64,000 nt of DNA from Scandinavium sp036495715. Its GTDB lineage: Bacteria; Pseudomonadota; Gammaproteobacteria; Enterobacterales; Enterobacteriaceae. This document shows positions 1 through 9,178 of this stretch, in pieces. Position 1 is the first letter of the stretch, and each line of letters starts with the position of its first letter. Location: assembly GCA_036495715.1 (NCBI GenBank), contig DASXML010000074.1:62001-126000 (forward strand), written 5' to 3'. Position numbers and translations under genes: made by a program. A model generated the notes under the pieces. That model saw only the letters and a list, made by a program, of their open reading frames with translations, ran no database searches and was not told the DNA's origin.

Positions 1-1580
1 TGGTCGCTTTCAAAATAGAGCACTTTGTAGGAGTACACGCCGCTTTTACGCAGCTTACCGACGATTTCGACCGGCACCGTACCGAGATCTTCGCCAATCA
101 CCATGCATTGATGGCGTTTACTTTCCAGCGCAAGAATCGACAGCAAATCGTCCACCGGATAATGCACGTAGGCGCCGTGATCGGCCGTTTCACCGTACGG
201 GATCCACCACAAACGCAGCACTGACATCACATGATCGATACGCAGCGCGCCGCAGTTTTGCATGTTGGCGCGCAGCAAATCGATAAACGGTTCATAGGCA
301 CGCGCGGCGATGATGTGCGGATCCATCGGCGGCAGGCCCCAGTTCTGCCCCAGCGGGCCGAGAATATCCGGCGGCGCGCCAACGGAGGCTTTCAGGCAAT
401 ACAATTCACGGTCGCACCAGGTTTCCGACCCGCCTTCTGCCACGCCAACTGCCAAATCACGGTACAGGCCAATCGGCATCTCATGGCGCTGGCATTCATT
501 CCAGCAGGCGGCGAACTGGGTGTACGCCAGCCATTGCAGCCAAAGGAAGAAATCGACTTCATCGGCGTGCTTTTCGCAGAACGCCTTCACTTCCGGGCTG
601 TCGATATTCTGATACACCTCCGGCCAGGCCGGCCAGCCCCAGCGCATTTCATCCTCTTTCACCTGATACGCATGCAGCGCGTCAAACGCCGCCTGCCAGT
701 ACAGACTTTCGCCTTCGTTAAGTGCGAACTGGCGGAACGCCGCCATCTGGTCGTCATCACGAACCGCAAACTTTTTCCACGCCATGCGCAGCGCGGTGAT
801 TTTCAGCGCAGTCACGGTGGCGTAATCAACCCATTCGGCATCACGCACGGATTTCAGCGTCTGCTGCGTGGTCGGCAGTTTCCACCACGCCTGCGCGTCT
901 TTGTTGTCGCGGAAATCGTCGAGGGCGGTGACGTCGATGTAAATCACGTTCAGCCAGCGACGCGACGACGGGCTATACGGGCTGGCGCTTTCCGGGTTCG
1001 CCGGGTAAAGCGCATGGATTGGATTCAGGCCGATAAACGACCCGCCGCGGCGCGCGATTTCCGGCAGCATCACTTTTAAATCGCCGAAATCACCGATGCC
1101 CCAGTTGTTTTCGGAACGCAACGTATAGAGCTGCACACAGCTGCCCCACAGCTTTTTACCTTGCTTCAGCGCCTGTGGCTCATAGCAACGCGCCGGGGCG
1201 ACAATCACCCGGCAGTGCCAGCGATGGTCGCTCTGTGTCAGTGTCAGCGTGTGATATCCCTCCGGCAGATGCAGCGGTAAATTGAGCGCTTTGCCTGCGC
1301 TCGCGTTGCCCTGATGCTGAATGCCTTCTTCAACGGTCAGCATCCAGTGATACTCGCCGCTGCCTTCTACCGGCAGCGACATTTTCTTGCCGTGAGTGAA
1401 CACCAGCACGTTGGGAACCGGTGTTACCGCCACTTTCGTGGCCGTAGCACCGTGATGCATTGCGTCGAGCAAACGTCGTTTGGTTTCAGCACCAATTGAC
1501 TGCGGTTTGCCGTGGGCATTGATGTAACTTGGGCTAATGCCCGCCGCCTGCGCGGCATTGTCCAGACGTTTGCTCTCCAT
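1..1580 (-). CDS. malQ: 4-alpha-glucanotransferase (amylomaltase) MalQ, partial (C-terminus outside window)
   Basis: MalQ transfers glucan segments between maltodextrins, releasing glucose and making longer chains that MalP can phosphorolyse; it is cytoplasmic. The reading frame starts at 1580 with MESKRLDNAAQAAG, as in E. coli MalQ, and runs open to the window edge, giving about 526 residues of the roughly 694 usual for the family. The missing part is the C-terminal quarter. The start lies 9 bp after the malP stop codon, as expected for the malPQ operon, so it should be expressed from the MalT-dependent promoter upstream of malP. Identification rests on recalled similarity to E. coli along the visible part. 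Confidence 0.96.
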   Translation of the reverse strand, partial: MESKRLDNAAQAAGISPSYINAHGKPQSIGAETKRRLLDAMHHGATATKVAVTPVPNVLVFTHGKKMSLPVEGSGEYHWMLTVEEGIQHQGNASAGKALNLPLHLPEGYHTLTLTQSDHRWHCRVIVAPARCYEPQALKQGKKLWGSCVQLYTLRSENNWGIGDFGDLKVMLPEIARRGGSFIGLNPIHALYPANPESASPYSPSSRRWLNVIYIDVTALDDFRDNKDAQAWWKLPTTQQTLKSVRDAEWVDYATVTALKITALRMAWKKFAVRDDDQMAAFRQFALNEGESLYWQAAFDALHAYQVKEDEMRWGWPAWPEVYQNIDSPEVKAFCEKHADEVDFFLWLQWLAYTQFAACWNECQRHEMPIGLYRDLAVGVAEGGSETWCDRELYCLKASVGAPPDILGPLGQNWGLPPMDPHIIAARAYEPFIDLLRANMQNCGALRIDHVMSVLRLWWIPYGETADHGAYVHYPVDDLLSILALESKRHQCMVIGEDLGTVPVEIVGKLRKSGVYSYKVLYFESD

Positions 1581-1589
1581 CGCGCTCCC

Positions 1590-3980
1590 TTAGCGTTTCG
1601 CCTGCCAGATACGGCTCTGATAATCGCGGATTGAACGATCCGAGCTGAACATGCCGCAGCGTGCTGAGTTGAGGATGGCCGCTCGCGTCCAGGCTTCCTG
1701 GTCGCGGTAAAGCACGTCCACCTGCTTCTGCGCATCAACATACGCCGTGAAATCCGCCATCACCAGATACGGGTCACCGCCTTGTTTGCCGATGCTGTGC
1801 AGCATCTGGTCAAACGCATGCTTGTCACCGCCGCTGTATTTACCGCTTTCCAGCTCTTTGAGCACCGCATCCAGCACTTTGTCTTTCTTGCGCCATTTCA
1901 GCGGGTCGTAGCCTTTGGCTTTCAACGCTTTCACTTGTTCAACGGTATGACCGAAGATGAAGATATTTTCATCCCCCACTTGCTCGGCGATTTCAACGTT
2001 CGCGCCGTCCAGCGTGCCGACGGTCAGCGCGCCGTTCAGCGCCAGCTTCATGTTGCCAGTACCCGACGCCTCTTTGCCTGCAGTAGAAATTTGTTCTGAC
2101 ACGTCCGCCGCCGGGATCAGCAGTTCTGCCGCCGAAACGCAGTAGTCCGGCAGGAACACGACTTTCAGCTTGTCGCCGACTTTCGGATCGTTGTTTACCA
2201 CTTCCGCCACTTTGTTGATGGCAAAAATGATGTTCTTCGCGAGGTAATAACCGGGTGCGGCTTTCGCGCCAAACAGGAACACACGCGGCACACGGTCAGC
2301 CTGCGGGTTTTCACGAATTTCTTTGTACAGCGCCAGAATGTTCAGCAGGTTCAGATGCTGACGTTTGTACTCATGCAGGCGTTTGATCTGAATATCAAAA
2401 ATCGCGGCAGGGTTAATTTCAATCCCGGTACGGTGCTTCACAAACGCAGCCAGCCGCTGTTTATTGGCGAGTTTGATGTCGCGCCAGGTTTTGCGGAATT
2501 TCGCATCGTCGGCGTATTTTTCCAGCGTGATCAACTGATCGAGATCGTTGGCCCACTCTTTCTTCAACGTTTTGTCGAACAATGCTGCCAGCGCCGGGTT
2601 GCACTGTTTAATCCAGCGACGCGGCGTGATGCCGTTGGTGACGTTATGGAATTTGTTCGGCCACAGCTGGTGATATTCCGGGAACAGGTCTTTCACCACC
2701 AAATCGGAGTGCAACGCCGCCACACCGTTTACCGCAAAGCCGCTCACCACACACATGTTCGCCATGCGCACTTGTTTATCGTGAACGACGGCCAGTTTGG
2801 CCCACACGGCTTCGTCGCCCGGCCAGGTTTTATCAACCCGCGTTTTAAAGCGTTTGTTGATTTCATTGATGATTTGCATATGACGTGGCAGCAACGCTTT
2901 CACCAGTTTTTCATCCCAGCACTCAAGCGCTTCCGGCATCAGGGTGTGGTTGGTGTAAGCGAAGGTTTTACTGGTGATAGCCCAGGCGTCGTCCCAGCTC
3001 AATTGATGCACGTCGATAAGCACGCGCAGCAATTCCGGGATGGCGATGGTTGGGTGGGTGTCGTTGAGCTGAATGACTTCAAACTTCGGCAACTCCGCCA
3101 GCTTACGACCTGCCAGATGGTGGCGACGCAGAATATCTGCCACCGAACAGGCGCACTGGAAATACTGCTGCATCAGGCGCAGCTTTTTGCCCGCCAGATG
3201 GTTGTCGTTCGGGTACAGCACTTTTGTCAGTTTTTCGGCGTCGATGCCCTGCTGCTCTGCGCGCAGGAAATCACCGTCGTTAAATTTGGTCAGGTTAAAC
3301 GGATGCGCGTGAGTAGCCTGCCACAGACGCAGCGGCTGCGCGATGCCGTTACGGTAGCCGAGCACCGGTAAATCCCAGGCCTGACCCACAATCGTAAACG
3401 CAGGCCGCCAGTCGCCTTTCACCACTTTGCCGCCAATGCCCACCTGCACATCGAGCGCCGTGTTATGACGGAACCACGGATAGCTGTTGCGATGCCAGTC
3501 GTCCGGCGCTTCCATTTGCTGTCCGTCAGCGAAAGACTGACGGAACAGGCCGTACTGATAGTTCAGGCCATAACCCGTCGCTGATTGTCCGACGGTCGCC
3601 ATAGAATCGAGGAAACAAGCCGCCAGACGCCCCAGACCACCGTTGCCGAGCGCGGGGTCCGTTTCTTCTTCCAGTAAATCCGTCAGCGTGATGTCATGCC
3701 CTTTCAGCTCGTCGCTGACCTCCTGATACCAGCCGAGGTTCAGCAGGTTGTTGCCGGTCAGGCGGCCAATCAGGAATTCCATGGAAATGTAGTTCACATG
3801 GCGTTGGTTTTTCTCCGGTTTCGCCACCGGTTGGGCTGCCAGCAATTCCGCCAGCGCGCCGCTCACCGCTTGCCACCATTGATGCGGAGTCATTTCGTTT
3901 GCGGCCTGTTGGCCATAACGCTGCCACTGACGGGTCAGTGCAGCCTGAAACTGTGCTTTATCGAAGGTCGGCTGTGACAT
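1590..3980 (-). CDS. malP: maltodextrin phosphorylase
   Basis: MalP releases glucose-1-phosphate from the non-reducing end of maltodextrins using phosphate and pyridoxal phosphate. The 796-residue product matches the E. coli enzyme in length (797). The family's pyridoxal-phosphate site EASGTGNMKLALNGA is present, with the Schiff-base lysine near residue 645, and the glycine-rich GNGGLGRLAACFLDS stretch lies near residue 115. It differs from GlgP further downstream by lacking the N-terminal extension of that enzyme. It is first in the malPQ operon. The divergent malT gene and the MalT boxes in between indicate maltotriose-dependent induction. Confidence 0.98.
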   Translation of the reverse strand: MSQPTFDKAQFQAALTRQWQRYGQQAANEMTPHQWWQAVSGALAELLAAQPVAKPEKNQRHVNYISMEFLIGRLTGNNLLNLGWYQEVSDELKGHDITLTDLLEEETDPALGNGGLGRLAACFLDSMATVGQSATGYGLNYQYGLFRQSFADGQQMEAPDDWHRNSYPWFRHNTALDVQVGIGGKVVKGDWRPAFTIVGQAWDLPVLGYRNGIAQPLRLWQATHAHPFNLTKFNDGDFLRAEQQGIDAEKLTKVLYPNDNHLAGKKLRLMQQYFQCACSVADILRRHHLAGRKLAELPKFEVIQLNDTHPTIAIPELLRVLIDVHQLSWDDAWAITSKTFAYTNHTLMPEALECWDEKLVKALLPRHMQIINEINKRFKTRVDKTWPGDEAVWAKLAVVHDKQVRMANMCVVSGFAVNGVAALHSDLVVKDLFPEYHQLWPNKFHNVTNGITPRRWIKQCNPALAALFDKTLKKEWANDLDQLITLEKYADDAKFRKTWRDIKLANKQRLAAFVKHRTGIEINPAAIFDIQIKRLHEYKRQHLNLLNILALYKEIRENPQADRVPRVFLFGAKAAPGYYLAKNIIFAINKVAEVVNNDPKVGDKLKVVFLPDYCVSAAELLIPAADVSEQISTAGKEASGTGNMKLALNGALTVGTLDGANVEIAEQVGDENIFIFGHTVEQVKALKAKGYDPLKWRKKDKVLDAVLKELESGKYSGGDKHAFDQMLHSIGKQGGDPYLVMADFTAYVDAQKQVDVLYRDQEAWTRAAILNSARCGMFSSDRSIRDYQSRIWQAKR

Positions 3981-4043
3981 AAGGATCCAATCCTGTTAAC
4001 TAAAAACGTTGGCGCTAGTGTGCCTGGCTACCTGTTTACCGTC

Positions 4044-4087
4044 CTCATCCCGTCAGGGATTAGCCGGGGAGGAGTCGCAGGGATGAG
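4044..4087 (-). promoter_or_regulatory. MalT-box-like elements for malPQ
   Basis: Three elements resemble the MalT core GGGGA(T/G)GAGG: GGGATGAG as the reverse complement of 4044-4051, GGGGAGGAG at 4066-4074, and GGGATGAG at 4080-4087. They lie 64-107 bp upstream of the malP start codon, fitting the promoter-proximal cluster of sites that MalT uses in E. coli. Orientation and occupancy are inferred. Confidence 0.75.
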
Positions 4088-4409
4088 CGAAAAGTGTGAT
4101 CGTCGCCACTATAACGTTAGCCGTTACCCGCGGTTCTGCTCAATTTATACCCGTCCAGTGACAGAAAATGAAAATACGTTTTGTAAAATACCGGCAATCA
4201 AAGAAATGATTACTTACGTGTAATAATAATTCCGCACGGCCCTTCATTCGAAATGCTTATTTCCTCGATAACGTCCCCCTGAATTTAATCAGGCATAAGA
4301 ATGAACTCATCGACAAAACCAACACAAAGACACTTTTTGATAAAATAGAAAATTCAGTATTCATGCGCACTGGCACCGGTTTCAGTCGTGCCGTTTAGGC
4401 TTCATTGAT

Positions 4410-4431
4410 ATTTGTGACACAGTGCAAATTC
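4410..4431 (+). promoter_or_regulatory. CRP-binding site upstream of malT
   Basis: TGTGACACAGTGCAAA at 4413-4428 fits the CRP pattern TGTGA-N6-TCACA on the left arm and three of five positions on the right. The same sequence is recalled from the E. coli malT promoter, which is CRP-activated. It lies about 120 bp before the malT start codon. Confidence 0.8.
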
Positions 4432-4550
4432 ATAAGCATTAAAGTCGGACATAACTTGCAATAATTAAGCATATGTCCGAATTTAATAGACATTAATTAC
4501 GAAGCGCGAAAAAAAACGAACTCTTACTCTCACAGTGAAGTGATATACCT

Positions 4551-7256
4551 ATGTTGATTCCGTCTAAATTAAGTCGTCCCGTCCGTCTTGAACACACCGT
4601 GGTTCGCGACAGGCTGCTGGCGAAACTTTCCGGCGCGAACAATTACCGTCTTGCGTTGGTCACAAGCCCGGCCGGTTACGGAAAAACCACACTCATTTCA
4701 CAGTGGGCAGCAGGGAAAAGCGAACTGGGATGGTTCTCTCTGGATGACGGAGATAACCAACAGGAGCGTTTTGCCAGCTATCTGATCGCCGCTATTCAGC
4801 AGGCCACCGGCGGTCATTGCTCGGCCAGCGAAACGATGGTGCAGAAACGACAATACGCCAGTCTGACCTCATTGTTCGCCCAGCTGTTTATTGAACTCAA
4901 TGCCTGGCAGCGCCCGCTATTGTTGGTGATTGACGATTATCATCTGATAACCAACCCGGTCATTCACGACGCGATGCGTTTTTTCCTGCGTCATCAGCCG
5001 GAAAATATGACGCTGGTGGTGCTGTCACGCAATTTGCCGCAGCTCGGCATTGCCAACCTGCGCGTGCGCGATCAGCTGCTGGAGATTGGCAGTCAGCAAT
5101 TGGCGTTTAACCATCAGGAAGCCAAGCAGTTTTTCGACTGCCGCCTGACGTCGCCGATTGAAGCCACCGAAAGCAGCCGCATGTGTGATGACGTTGCCGG
5201 TTGGGCCACGGCGCTTCAGTTGATTGCACTGTCGGCGCGGCAAAACACCAGCGCCGCGCACCACTCCGCGCGCCGTTTAGCCGGGATCAACGCCAGCCAC
5301 CTCTCCGATTATCTGGTGGATGAAGTGCTGGATAACGTCGATCCCGCCACCCGTAATTTCCTGCTCAAAAGTTCGCTGCTGCGTTCGATGAACGATGCGC
5401 TGATCGTGCGCGTCACCGGCGAAGAAAACGGCCAGATGCGGTTAGAAGAAATAGAACGTCAGGGATTATTCCTGCAACGCATGGATAACACCGGCGAATG
5501 GTTCAGCTTCCACCCGCTGTTCGGCACTTTCCTGCGTCAACGCTGCCAGTGGGAGCTTGCCGCCGAACTGCCTGATATTCACCGTTCAGCGGCGGAAAGC
5601 TGGATGGCACAGGGCTTCCCAAGTGAGGCCATTCATCATGCGTTGTCTGCGGGCGATGCCCACATGCTGCGCGACATTTTGCTCAATCATGCATGGGGTT
5701 TGTTCCATCACAGTGAGCTGGCGCTGCTGGAAGAGTCACTGGCCGCCCTGCCGTGGGATAGCCTGCTGGAGAACCCGCGCTTAGTGCTTTTACAAGCGTG
5801 GTTGATGCAGAGTCAGCACCGTTACAGTGAAGTGAACACCCTGCTTGCGCGCGTCGAACAAGAGGCCAGCGGCGAAATGGACGCCACGCTGCACGGCGAT
5901 TTCAACGCGTTGCGTGCGCAAGTGGCCATTAACGACGGCGACCCCGATGAAGCGGAACGCCTGGCGATGGTAGCGCTCGACGAGTTGCCGCTCGCCAGCT
6001 ACTACAGCCGTATTGTGGCGACGTCTGTTCACGGTGAAGTGCTGCATTGTCAGGGCAAACTCAGCAAATCGTTAGCGGTGATGCAACAAACCGAGCAGAT
6101 GGCGCGCCGCCATGAAGTGTGGCATTACGCGCTGTGGAGCCTGATTCAGCAAAGCGAAATTCTATTCGCGCAGGGCTTTTTACAGGCCGCGTGGGAAACA
6201 CAGGAAAAAGCATTCCAGTTGATCCGCGAACAGCATCTCGAACAACTGCCGATGCACGAGTTCCTGCTGCGCATTCGCGCACAGCTGATGTGGGCCTGGG
6301 CGCGTCTGGATGAAGCCGAAATGAGCGCCCGTCATGGTATGGAAGTGCTCGCGACCTATCAGCCGCAGCAACAATTGCAGTGTCTGGCGCTGCTGGTGCA
6401 AAGTTCGTTGGCGCGCGGTGATTTAGATAACGCGCGCAATCACCTGAACCGTCTGGAAAACCTGCTCGGCAACGGGCAGTACCATAGCGATTGGGTCTCG
6501 AACGCCGATAAAGTGCGGGTGATTTACTGGCAGATGATTGGCGATAAAAAATCCGCCGCCACCTGGTTACGCCAGACGCCAAAACCGGAATTTGCCAATA
6601 ATCACTTCCTGCAAAGCCAGTGGCGCAATATCGCCCGCGCGCAAATCTTACTGGGCGAATTCGATTCGGCGGAAATAGTACTGGAAGAACTCAACGAGAA
6701 CGCGCGCGCGCTGCGTCTGATGAGCGATCTCAACCGTAACCTGCTGTTGCTCAACCAGCTTTACTGGCAGGCGAACAAAAAAAATGACGCACAGCAGGTG
6801 TTGATGGAAGCGCTGACGCTTTCCAACCGCACCGGCTTTATCAGCCATTTCGTGATTGAAGGTGAAGCGATGGCGCAACAGCTGCGCCAGCTGTTACAGC
6901 TCAATACGTTGCCGGAACTCGAACAGCATCGCGCCCAGCGAATCTTGCGTGAAATAAACCAGCATCATCGACACAAGTTTGCGCATTTTGACGAGAACTT
7001 CGTCGAACGTTTATTGAACCACCCGGAAGTGCCAGAATTGATTCGCACCAGTCCGCTGACCCAACGCGAATGGCAGGTCCTGGGGCTGATTTATTCAGGC
7101 TACAGCAATGACCAGATTGCGGGTGAGTTGGATGTGGCGGCTACCACCATCAAAACGCACATTCGCAATTTGTATCAGAAACTCGGTGTGGCGCATCGTC
7201 AGGACGCGGTACAACACGCCCAGCAGTTGCTGAAAATGATGGGGTACGGGGTTTAA
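4551..7256 (+). CDS. malT: HTH-type transcriptional activator of the maltose regulon MalT
   Basis: MalT is a STAND-family ATPase that binds maltotriose and ATP, oligomerises and activates maltose promoters. The product has 901 residues, as in E. coli. The N-terminus carries the Walker A motif SPAGYGKTT near residues 39-47, followed by the nucleotide-binding and arm regions. The middle is rich in helical repeats (SUPR/TPR-like) for the sensor domain. The last 70 residues form a LuxR-type helix-turn-helix, with LTQREWQVLGLIYSGYSN followed by a TIKTHIRNLYQKLGV recognition region. The gene is transcribed away from malP, which it regulates. Its own promoter has a CRP-like site. Confidence 0.98.
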   Translation: MLIPSKLSRPVRLEHTVVRDRLLAKLSGANNYRLALVTSPAGYGKTTLISQWAAGKSELGWFSLDDGDNQQERFASYLIAAIQQATGGHCSASETMVQKRQYASLTSLFAQLFIELNAWQRPLLLVIDDYHLITNPVIHDAMRFFLRHQPENMTLVVLSRNLPQLGIANLRVRDQLLEIGSQQLAFNHQEAKQFFDCRLTSPIEATESSRMCDDVAGWATALQLIALSARQNTSAAHHSARRLAGINASHLSDYLVDEVLDNVDPATRNFLLKSSLLRSMNDALIVRVTGEENGQMRLEEIERQGLFLQRMDNTGEWFSFHPLFGTFLRQRCQWELAAELPDIHRSAAESWMAQGFPSEAIHHALSAGDAHMLRDILLNHAWGLFHHSELALLEESLAALPWDSLLENPRLVLLQAWLMQSQHRYSEVNTLLARVEQEASGEMDATLHGDFNALRAQVAINDGDPDEAERLAMVALDELPLASYYSRIVATSVHGEVLHCQGKLSKSLAVMQQTEQMARRHEVWHYALWSLIQQSEILFAQGFLQAAWETQEKAFQLIREQHLEQLPMHEFLLRIRAQLMWAWARLDEAEMSARHGMEVLATYQPQQQLQCLALLVQSSLARGDLDNARNHLNRLENLLGNGQYHSDWVSNADKVRVIYWQMIGDKKSAATWLRQTPKPEFANNHFLQSQWRNIARAQILLGEFDSAEIVLEELNENARALRLMSDLNRNLLLLNQLYWQANKKNDAQQVLMEALTLSNRTGFISHFVIEGEAMAQQLRQLLQLNTLPELEQHRAQRILREINQHHRHKFAHFDENFVERLLNHPEVPELIRTSPLTQREWQVLGLIYSGYSNDQIAGELDVAATTIKTHIRNLYQKLGVAHRQDAVQHAQQLLKMMGYGV

Positions 7257-7378
7257 TTTATTGCCCGGCGGCGCTTACGCTTGCACGGGCCTACAGATGT
7301 TGTAGGTCGGGTGAGCGAAGCGCCACCCGGTGCGGATCCAGTTTTGCAGGTCGGGTGAGCGAAGCGCCACCCGACGCG
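7257..7378. repeat. REP/BIME cluster between malT and glpR
   Basis: The whole gap between the convergent malT and glpR genes is made of REP-type palindromic units: GCCCGGCGGCGCTTACGC near 7261, and two near-identical units with GGTCGGGTGAGCGAAGCG near 7306 and 7351. They can fold into stable hairpins in transcripts from either side. No gene is seen. In E. coli K-12 this position holds rtcBA and rtcR. Confidence 0.85.
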
Positions 7379-7382
7379 TTCA

Positions 7383-8141
7383 TTAGCACAATTCTAACTG
7401 AATATTGTTCTCGGTAATCACCTGCATCACCCTCGCAGGCGGCATCACATCGGTGTAAACCGCATCGACAAGGCTGATACTGCCCATGTTCACCATCGCG
7501 TTACGCCCAAACTTGGAGTGATCCACTACCAGCATCACGTGACGTGAGTTTTCGATAATTGCCCGCTTGGTGCGCACTTCGTGATAATCAAACTCCAGTA
7601 ATGATCCGTCGCTGTCGATACCGCTGATGCCGAGAATGCCGTAATCCAGGCGGAACTGGGAGATAAAATCCAGCGTCGCTTCACCAATGATCCCACCGTC
7701 GCGACTGCGTAATTCACCGCCCGCCAGAATCACCCGGAAATCCTCTTTCGCCATTAACGTATTGGCGACGTTGAGGTTGTTGGTCACAATGCGCAGATTC
7801 GAGTGATCCAACAACGCATGTGCTACGGCTTCTGGCGTGGTGCCGATATCAATAAACAGCGCCGCGCCGTTGGGGATTTGGCTCGCCACTTTGCGCGCGA
7901 TACGCTCTTTTTCCGCCGCCTGATTCGCCCGGCGATCCTGCCATGAGGTGTTGACCGCGCTGGACGGCAACGCCGCGCCGCCGTGGTGGCGCAGGATCAT
8001 CTTCTGCTCCGCCAGGTCGTTAAGATCGCGACGAATGGTTTGTGGGCTGACGGCAAACTGCTCCACCAGCTCTTCCGTGCTGACATAACCCTGTTTTTTT
8101 ACCCGCTCAATAATTGCATCATGACGTTGTGTTTGTTTCAT
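7383..8141 (-). CDS. glpR: glycerol-3-phosphate regulon repressor GlpR (DeoR family)
   Basis: GlpR represses the glp genes until glycerol-3-phosphate binds. The 252-residue product has the DeoR-type N-terminal winged helix-turn-helix (VSTEELVEQFAVSPQTIRR, about residues 19-38, then DLNDLAEQ). A C-terminal effector-binding DeoR domain follows, with the typical D-G-T-T (IDIGTTPEAVAHAL) stretch. It is last in the glpEGR order and reads toward malT. The gap to glpG is 162 bp here and holds a dispersed repeat, so coupling within the operon may be weaker than in E. coli. Confidence 0.97.
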   Translation of the reverse strand: MKQTQRHDAIIERVKKQGYVSTEELVEQFAVSPQTIRRDLNDLAEQKMILRHHGGAALPSSAVNTSWQDRRANQAAEKERIARKVASQIPNGAALFIDIGTTPEAVAHALLDHSNLRIVTNNLNVANTLMAKEDFRVILAGGELRSRDGGIIGEATLDFISQFRLDYGILGISGIDSDGSLLEFDYHEVRTKRAIIENSRHVMLVVDHSKFGRNAMVNMGSISLVDAVYTDVMPPARVMQVITENNIQLELC

Positions 8142-8194
8142 GGAAGATCCCAGGAATTATTAAGCCCGAATCGATTAGGCATTATCGTTGCAGT

Positions 8195-8290
8195 CAGTTT
8201 GAACACGGACAGCGCGGAACACCCGGAGCGTACACGAAGTACGTGAGGATGTGAGCACTGCCCTAGTTCAAAATGGCTAATAAGATAGCC
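8195..8290. repeat. dispersed repeat (GTACGTGAGGAT family), copy 1
   Basis: The core is GGAGCGTACACGAAGTACGT followed by GAGGATGTGAGCACTGCCC, then a tail with AATGGCTAATAAGATAGCC. The same core and layout recur near 28100 and 59550 in the same orientation. The element contains a GTAC...GTAC inverted repeat and sits between glpG and glpR, both transcribed on the opposite strand. I cannot assign it a family name. It does not match the REP or ERIC consensus. Confidence 0.7.
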
Positions 8291-8303
8291 TAATCCTGAA
8301 GGG

Positions 8304-9134
8304 CTATGTTCGTTTTCGCACATTCTGCGTATCCGCAAACGCCATCGCCAGGCCAACCGCCAGACCGGTCACGTGAGCGCCGTTGGCAATCGACATGCCG
8401 AATAGATCCAGCCAGCCCACCACCAGCCACAGCAGCGAGAAGATAATCAGCCCACGCTGGAGAGAAATACCGCTTTCCGGGTCACGCTCACCGCGCAGCC
8501 ACACATAGCCCATCAATGCGTACACCACGCCGGATAAACCGCCAAACCACGGGCCGCTAAATTTATGCTGGATAAAGCCACTCAGCAGCGCGCTGATAAC
8601 CGTAATCACCACCAGTTTACCGCTGCCGATGCGCTTTTCCACCATCCCGCCGAGATACCACCACCATAACAGGTTAAAGAGGATGTGCATCAGCGAGAAG
8701 TGCATGAATGCGTGGGTGAAATAGCGCCAGAGTTCAAACTGTTGAGACGCGTCGTACGGCCACGCCAGCCCGATCATCACCGCCTGATCGCCAATCACAT
8801 TCATCACAATAAACACCAGAATGCAGGCGCACAAAATGAGCCAGGTCAATGGCCCGGCATTGCTTTTCAGGGTGGCGAGAAAAGGATAGCGCTGATAATG
8901 CAACCCGCTGTTGGTATGCCCGGCCTCCCAGCTTGCGGCGAGGTAACGCGGGTCAGCCGGGTTTTCCAGAAAGCGCGCCAGTTCGTTCTGCACTCGCGCC
9001 GCCTGGCTTTCATCGGCGAGCCAAACATCCGTTTGGGTATGTTGCTGAAGGGTCAGGGTAACGCCCTGCGTTGCCATATAGTCAACAAACGCCTGGGCAA
9101 CGCGCGGGTTAGTAAAAGAGGTAATCATCAACAT
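8304..9134 (-). CDS. glpG: rhomboid protease GlpG
   Basis: GlpG is an intramembrane serine protease of the inner membrane that cleaves transmembrane substrates. The 276 residues match E. coli GlpG in length. A soluble N-terminal cytoplasmic domain (about 1-90) precedes six membrane segments. The catalytic serine is in WFGGLSGVVYALMGY (Ser201 by alignment) and the catalytic histidine in NGAHVTGLAVG (His254). The loop-1 WR motif is seen as LWRYFTHAFMH. It lies between glpE and glpR on one strand. Its link to glycerol-3-phosphate metabolism is positional only. Confidence 0.98.
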   Translation of the reverse strand: MLMITSFTNPRVAQAFVDYMATQGVTLTLQQHTQTDVWLADESQAARVQNELARFLENPADPRYLAASWEAGHTNSGLHYQRYPFLATLKSNAGPLTWLILCACILVFIVMNVIGDQAVMIGLAWPYDASQQFELWRYFTHAFMHFSLMHILFNLLWWWYLGGMVEKRIGSGKLVVITVISALLSGFIQHKFSGPWFGGLSGVVYALMGYVWLRGERDPESGISLQRGLIIFSLLWLVVGWLDLFGMSIANGAHVTGLAVGLAMAFADTQNVRKRT

Positions 9135-9178
9135 ACGGAGCGTCGCTTATTCCACACAAAAGGGGACAGTATACCTGC

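Larger units (their letters stand above)
3981..4550. promoter_or_regulatory. malP-malT divergent control region
   Basis: This is a 570-bp gene-free stretch between divergent malP and malT. The malP-proximal part (about 4044-4087) holds MalT-box-like elements and the malT-proximal part (4410-4431) a CRP-like site; both are listed separately. The middle is AT-rich and I see no gene in it. The layout matches the E. coli malPQ/malT region, where malT needs CRP and malPQ needs MalT. Confidence 0.85.

Noticed and set aside
2355..3371. Long open frame on the plus strand within malP (338 codons)
   Set aside because: Antisense to the strongly conserved malP coding sequence, no recognisable domain and no ribosome site; it is a by-product of the codon bias of malP.
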